Shown: positions 11,301-12,704 of the stretch, one piece after another
Numbering within the stretch: position 1 is the stretch's first letter
How the letters are laid out: each line of letters begins with the position of its first letter
Position numbers and translations under genes: made by a program
Notes under the pieces: generated by a model
Database searches by the model: none
The model's input: the letters and a program-made list of their open reading frames with translations, nothing else
Told to the model about the DNA's origin: nothing
Assembly: GCA_027489135.1 (NCBI GenBank)
Contig: JAIYAI010000345.1
Span: 1 to 12,704, forward strand
Reading direction: 5' to 3'
Origin: Acetobacteraceae bacterium
Lineage (GTDB): Bacteria; Pseudomonadota; Alphaproteobacteria; Acetobacterales; Acetobacteraceae
DNA: 12,704 nt

Positions 11301-12704
11301 TCGGGCCTCGCCGGCACCTGGACCATCGCGTCCATCGAGGATGTCGGCACGAACCCGAACGACAACAGCCGCATGGTCCTGAAGAACGGGGCGGCACTTC
11401 CTGCCGGCGCCGGATCGCGGCAGATCGTCGCCACGGATCGGCTGGTGGATGTGGTCGTCCCGTCGACCACCACGGTGCAGGTGGACGGCTTCACGATCAA
11501 CCGCACCAGCGGGCGCTGGGACGACGACGGGTTCAGGGTCGGCCAGTATGTCGCCTTCGACGTCTCCTCCGCGGCGGTGGCCGCGACGCTGAACTGGTTC
11601 ATCTCGGAAATCTCGCCCAATGGGCTCAACATGCGCCTTGTCGGCACGGTCATCGGCACCACCAGCAACGTGGTGGACCGCCGCATGTGGGTGCAAGGCC
11701 CGCATGGCGGGCTGACCATGCTGCATGGCGGCGGCAACCAGAACATCCTGATCAACGGCGCGATGGCGACGGAAGCCGGCACCACGCGCATCACGCGGCT
11801 CGATGGCCTCGACTGGTCGAAGGAGAGCTTCGCGGTCGGCCAGACGGTGCAGGTCGGCGGCGAAACCGGGACGCGCACGATCACGGCGATCGTCAATGCC
11901 ACCGGTGCGCTGAAGCCGTCCGGCGCCTTCAACGGTTGGGGCGCCGGTGCGACGCTGGTGCTGAGCGGCACGAACTTCACGGCCTCCAGCCAGGTGCGCG
12001 CGGTCGGCGTGCTGGGTCTGGTCGGCGAGTTCCAGACCGTGATCCCCGGCGGCGACCGCTTCGTCGTCACCGGCGGCGCGGGTCCCGACTCGCCGCTGGT
12101 GATCTACGGTGACACCTCGCAGGACGGCGTCTGGTATGGCGGCATCCGCTCCGACATCCGCGGCTACAATTTCGGCGCGCGGCCGTCGAACGCGGCGCCC
12201 GCCCTGCCTGCCAACAGCAACGAGGATGCGCACTGGAACCTGCCGCTGGCCGACAGCTACCGGACCGCGGGGCATGACGTGATCGACGCGAGCGCGCTCT
12301 TCGCCGCGACGGCGGTGGGCAGCCTGCCGACCATCGGCATCACCGCCTATGGCGGTGTCGGCAATGACAGCATCATCGGCAGCCAGGCCGGGGACCAGCT
12401 GGCCGGCGGCTCGGGCAACGACACCATCCTGGGCCAGCGCGGCAACGACATCATCTACGGCGACAACGGCATCAACGTCACCTTCCAGACGCGGTCGATG
12501 TTCCCGACCGGGATCAATGCCAGCCCGGCGCCGACCGTGGTGCTGACACCCTTCCCGACGCAGTACTTCGTGGTGCAGCCGATCGCCAACGGCTTCACCC
12601 TGGCGCAGCAGCCCTCCGCGGTGCGGGACCTCCTCTCCGCGGGCCGGGATTCGCTGGACGGCGAAGGCGCCGGCGCGGCGACGGGCAATGCCGCCACCAC
12701 CGCC
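3..12704 (+). CDS. Giant repetitive extracellular adhesin-like protein with RTX and Calx-beta-like repeats (partial at both ends)
   Basis: One frame stays open for 4234 codons across the whole window, with no stop; start and stop both lie outside. The codons make a coherent beta-rich protein: fifteen adhesin repeats of about 55 residues at the front, a cassette of small beta modules, more adhesin repeats, a haemagglutinin-like region, RTX-like GGxGxD motifs, Calx-beta-like units and canonical RTX nonapeptides at the end. The protein is rich in Ala, Gly, Asp, Thr and Val, poor in Lys, and I read no cysteine. Families with this make-up (LktA-type filamentous adhesins, giant RTX adhesins) are exported and act at the cell surface or in the biofilm matrix, with calcium driving folding of the RTX part. 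No enzymatic motif is visible. The signal peptide or N-terminal anchor and the C-terminal secretion signal must lie outside the window. Coding is certain; the exact substrate or partner is unknown. A type I or two-partner exporter gene nearby would settle the export route. Confidence 0.93.
2412..3170 (+). repeat. Four H-x-F / GD / GL-DG-Y small beta modules
   Basis: Four consecutive segments (about 2412-2561, 2601-2750, 2796-2966, 3003-3170) share one plan: a first strand, an H-x-F or N-P-F turn, G-[DQN]-x-[VI]-x-Y, a linker with I-G-G-L-x-D-G, then Y-x-V and a final T-x-K-L strand. The clearest copies contain PHNFVTGDEVVYDA and GLVDGKVYEVYVID (2601-2750). The first two copies are 62 residues apart; the third lacks the GL-DG part and is the most diverged. 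The order of strands suggests a compact beta-barrel or SH3-like bead, but that is inference. I recognise no named domain. The modules replace the adhesin repeat here, so they probably form a knob or stalk decoration on the filament. A fifth, weaker relative lies at 3624-3773. Confidence 0.6.
3201..3563 (+). repeat. Two W-GF-GQ type beta modules (copies 1 and 2)
   Basis: Two tandem copies (3201-3359 and 3411-3563) follow the pattern x-R-N-D-G-x-N-W-S-x-x-G-[FY], then a short hydrophobic strand, G-A-G-x-N-N-G, [FY]-T-I-x-S-V and a last strand ending in L-T. Their key tryptophan codons are at 3240 and 3444, 68 residues apart. The core turn in copy 2 reads RNDGRNWSADGFTAG. Five further copies occur 6.5-8.5 kb downstream in the same protein (10101-10559 and 11229-11975). 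The sequence recalls a small Ig-like or tail-tube-associated bead that I have seen in phage tail proteins, with the same 'dGF..Gd.v.vsG...NNG.y.v..v' pattern; this is memory, not a search. A role in binding or spacing is likely; no catalytic residues are evident. Confidence 0.62.
3624..3773 (+). repeat. Fifth, diverged GL-DG-Y type beta module
   Basis: After a short Asn/Thr-rich joint, this segment keeps the second half of the module seen at 2412-3170: L-x-N-G-K-T-Y-Y-V-V-E-V followed by N-T-F-K-I-S, equivalent to the DG-K-V-Y-E-V and T-I-K-L strands. An H-K-F takes the place of H-x-F. The first half is weakly matched. It closes the module cassette before the adhesin repeats resume, and the following Gly-rich stretch to about 4010 looks like a flexible joint. 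Confidence 0.4.
4014..4940 (+). repeat. Second block of about 55-residue adhesin repeats, Asp-rich
   Basis: The alternating-strand motif returns with starts near 4014 (a short unit), 4104, 4263, 4416, 4593, 4755 and 4914. From 4104 the spacings are 53, 51, 59, 54 and 53 residues, the same period as in 3-2366. Typical strands are LDITARTALKGDVNAKADA and VALTARVEKLDARADA. These units carry acidic turns such as GADSDA, GLGADSDAND and DVDVDIKV instead of the Gly/Ala/Val stretches of the first block, so the surface is much more negatively charged and could bind calcium; that last point is inference. The shared period indicates the same solenoid fold continuing after the bead cassette. Confidence 0.65.
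4941..7448 (+). other. Haemagglutinin-like beta-rich region, weakly repetitive
   Basis: This stretch of about 835 residues loses the strict 55-residue period. It keeps short beta-helix phrases typical of filamentous haemagglutinin-like proteins, for example GDVTLRTVSGSILDFADD (about 6756-6809) and SGQSIDIDANGRTSTIGD (about 6825-6878). Two weak internal repeats are visible. One is IGHV/VGTV (about 6177, 6441, 6735), spaced 88 and 98 residues. The other is an L-E-[IL]-N-[AS]-[DS]-R phrase at about 5700-5723, 6621-6641 and 6888-6911. An isolated RTX-like phrase, AGDDVDVVVND followed by EGNDTVSI, lies near 5925-5990. Tryptophans and aromatic residues at 5040-5330 suggest a folded insert there. 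No catalytic motif is seen. It is probably a structural stalk segment. Confidence 0.5.
7449..8030 (+). other. Ordered block with DADRINFGD and GSQTEVFSGG motifs
   Basis: This segment has a distinctive order of phrases: GRDADRINFGDASG, then YIFLGSQTEVFSGG, DRIRVFYLQD, LHGQGGADTYEIFTLGSQG, a long polar strand with VINVLDEGG and LFVYGRDA, and a DDIFLLRSAT strand. I recall the same series in other giant RTX/Calx-beta-containing extracellular proteins of proteobacteria, where it sits just before degenerate RTX motifs as it does here; that is recall, not a search. Gly-Asp pairs (GGDEDR, GGADTY) look like weakened RTX turns. A calcium-stabilised beta-roll bead is the best reading. No enzyme signature is seen. 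Confidence 0.5.
8043..8740 (+). repeat. Degenerate RTX-like GGxGxD repeats
   Basis: Gly/Asp turns of the RTX (haemolysin-type calcium-binding) class recur: GLGGNDAFF (8043), DGGSGNDRF (8100), GGTGDDEVT (8259), SGDGNDLVT (8319), EGNDSFYV (8640) and GGLGSDAIL (8700). They are separated by longer strands, not arranged as uninterrupted nonapeptides, so this is a dispersed beta-roll. Between them lie VSVDGGTAFDKLLVLGTE (about 8490-8543) and a strand pair ending in VEVVEADAQEG. In RTX proteins the GGxGxDxUx turn binds calcium and drives folding after secretion. This block probably stabilises the middle of the molecule in the same way. Confidence 0.65.
9123..9860 (+). other. Two Calx-beta-like units
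   Basis: Two units, about 149 residues apart by their DND motifs, each end in a strand followed by D-N-D-T-x-G (9372 and 9819). The first has the strand VVLTFDATNWNKGLVVTLFA, then NDSRSEGERRVVI; the second has ITFTAADWETPVIIGIEA, then RDDARKEDPF. The order 'strand, [NA]-[ND]-W, strand, [ND]-D-x-R-x-E-[GD]' matches Calx-beta domains, beta-sandwiches that bind calcium in Na/Ca exchangers and integrin beta-4 and recur as structural beads in bacterial adhesins. The region from 8741 to 9122, with strands such as QGQVVHVVVTAA, leads into the first unit. The domain name is from pattern recall. Confidence 0.6.
9861..10760 (+). other. Third Calx-beta-like unit, apparently split by inserted modules
   Basis: A strand pair characteristic of the unit's first half (DDVTVRLTADPGRGISVALL, about 9924-9983) is followed by about 600 bases of other sequence. 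The expected second half then appears: VSFNTGNQADW (about 10623-10655), VTLQADPFF and a YPVSAHLLSELRG strand near 10734. In the two complete neighbours these halves are close together. The intervening DNA holds two W-GF-GQ modules (10101-10559). No DND motif follows the second half. The unit is therefore either a nested insertion or a degraded copy; I favour nesting. Confidence 0.45.
10101..10559 (+). repeat. W-GF-GQ type beta modules, copies 3 and 4
   Basis: Copy 3 (about 10101-10295) lacks the tryptophan but keeps F-V-L-E-G-F-R-V-G-E-L-L, N-T-G-T-F-V-I-T-G-V and a final I-T-I-A-G strand. Copy 4 (10383-10559) is clear: RADGTSWLTDGFLEGQRIRV, then FKIAEISG and ILTVTGEG, with its tryptophan codon at 10422. 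They are separated by a linker with LSLSNVSLFE. Both sit within the third Calx-beta-like unit. Confidence 0.6.
10890..11210 (+). other. LGLYND / VLLGQGDDRMDVGG strand block
   Basis: The phrases VDILGLYNDSS, TTGVTGYGMAG and, after a short insert, STIETVNVLLGQGDDRMDVG occur in this order. LGQGDDRMDV is a single RTX-like turn. I recall the same order (a short-lived 'YND' strand, a 'GFGM' turn, then an 'ETVNxxLGxGxD' strand) following Calx-beta-like units in other giant extracellular proteins. The block separates the Calx-beta-like region from the last three W-GF-GQ modules. No function beyond structure can be read. Confidence 0.45.
11229..11975 (+). repeat. W-GF-GQ type beta modules, copies 5 to 7
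   Basis: Three copies are visible, with key tryptophan codons at 11259, 11517 and 11814 (86 and 99 residues apart). The turns read FDWLAAGYLPGQTVTISG, GRWDDDGFRVGQYVAF and LDWSKESFAVGQTVQVGG. Each is followed by a [FT]-x-I-x-x-I strand and a final hydrophobic strand. Copy 7 has the glycine before phenylalanine replaced by serine. The spacer between copies 6 and 7 contains a Gly/His/Asn turn (LHGGGNQNILINGA, about 11721-11762) that looks like an eroded RTX repeat. Confidence 0.62.
12351..12458 (+). repeat. Four canonical RTX calcium-binding nonapeptides
   Basis: Four consecutive nine-residue units are visible: GGVGNDSII, GSQAGDQLA, GGSGNDTIL and GQRGNDIIY, followed by GDNGI. This is the GGxGxDxUx consensus of haemolysin-type repeats, each GGxGxD turn ligating calcium with its neighbour in a parallel beta-roll. 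A DVIDASALF phrase about 27 residues upstream is the usual lead-in strand. RTX repeats usually lie toward the C-terminus of type I secreted proteins, ahead of an uncleaved secretion signal, so the gene's end may be some way downstream. Confidence 0.88.
12459..12704 (+). other. Post-RTX linker running off the window
   Basis: After the RTX turns the frame continues with a Pro/Phe-rich strand region (FPTGINASPAPTVVLTPFP) and then AGRDSLDGEGAGAATGNAA. The last phrase looks like the start of another RTX-type segment (D-S-L-D-G-x-G). This agrees with a protein in which RTX blocks alternate with short linkers. No stop codon or terminator is present. Confidence 0.4.

Noticed and set aside
2367..12275. 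A 3302-codon open frame on the minus strand as a real gene
   Set aside because: It is in exact register with the sense codons, ends where the sense gene uses CTA, and its translation has no domains. The sense frame shows RTX and adhesin repeats with conserved spacing, so it is the coding strand.
3..12704. Promoters, terminators, RNA genes or CRISPR repeats within the window
   Set aside because: Every base lies inside the continuous coding frame and no hairpin followed by a T-run, spaced direct repeat or tRNA-like fold was noticed.

Overview
The window lies wholly inside one gene. Reading the + strand in the third frame from base 3 gives 4234 consecutive codons with no stop, up to the last base. 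Both the start and the stop codon are outside the window, so the protein is larger than 4234 residues. No other gene, RNA gene, promoter, terminator, mobile element or CRISPR array can be supported, and there is no intergenic DNA. Residue numbers below are local: residue n begins at base 3n.

The DNA is strongly G+C rich, with mostly G or C in third codon positions. Together with the protein type (Gram-negative filamentous-adhesin repeats, RTX calcium-binding repeats, Calx-beta-like units), this suggests a high-GC proteobacterium, perhaps an alphaproteobacterium. That is inference; the window contains no marker gene.

Layout of the protein: (1) 3-2366, fifteen filamentous-adhesin (LktA-like) repeats with a period near 55 residues. 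(2) 2412-3773, a cassette of small all-beta modules of two kinds: an 'H-x-F...GD...GL.DG..Y.V' module and a 'DG..W...GF..GQ...NNG.YTI' module. (3) 4014-4940, the 55-residue adhesin repeat resumes with the same spacing and a more acidic sequence. (4) 4941-7448, a haemagglutinin-like, less regular beta-rich region with a weak repeat of about 90-100 residues. (5) 7449-8740, a well-ordered block with degenerate RTX motifs (GGxGxDxx). (6) 9123-9860, two Calx-beta-like units, and at 9861-10760 a third that appears split by two W-GF-GQ modules. (7) 10890-11975, a further RTX-like strand block and three more W-GF-GQ modules. (8) 12351-12458, four canonical RTX nonapeptides, then a linker that appears to lead into more RTX repeats beyond the window.

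The most likely role is a giant secreted or surface-anchored adhesin or matrix protein, extended as a beta-solenoid and folded by calcium outside the cell, probably exported by a type I (RTX-type) or two-partner system. The exporter is not in view. The translation, read by eye, has no cysteine, which fits this role. A very long open frame on the opposite strand (2367-12275) is a shadow: it is in register with the sense codons and exists because the sense gene almost never uses TTA, CTA or TCA.
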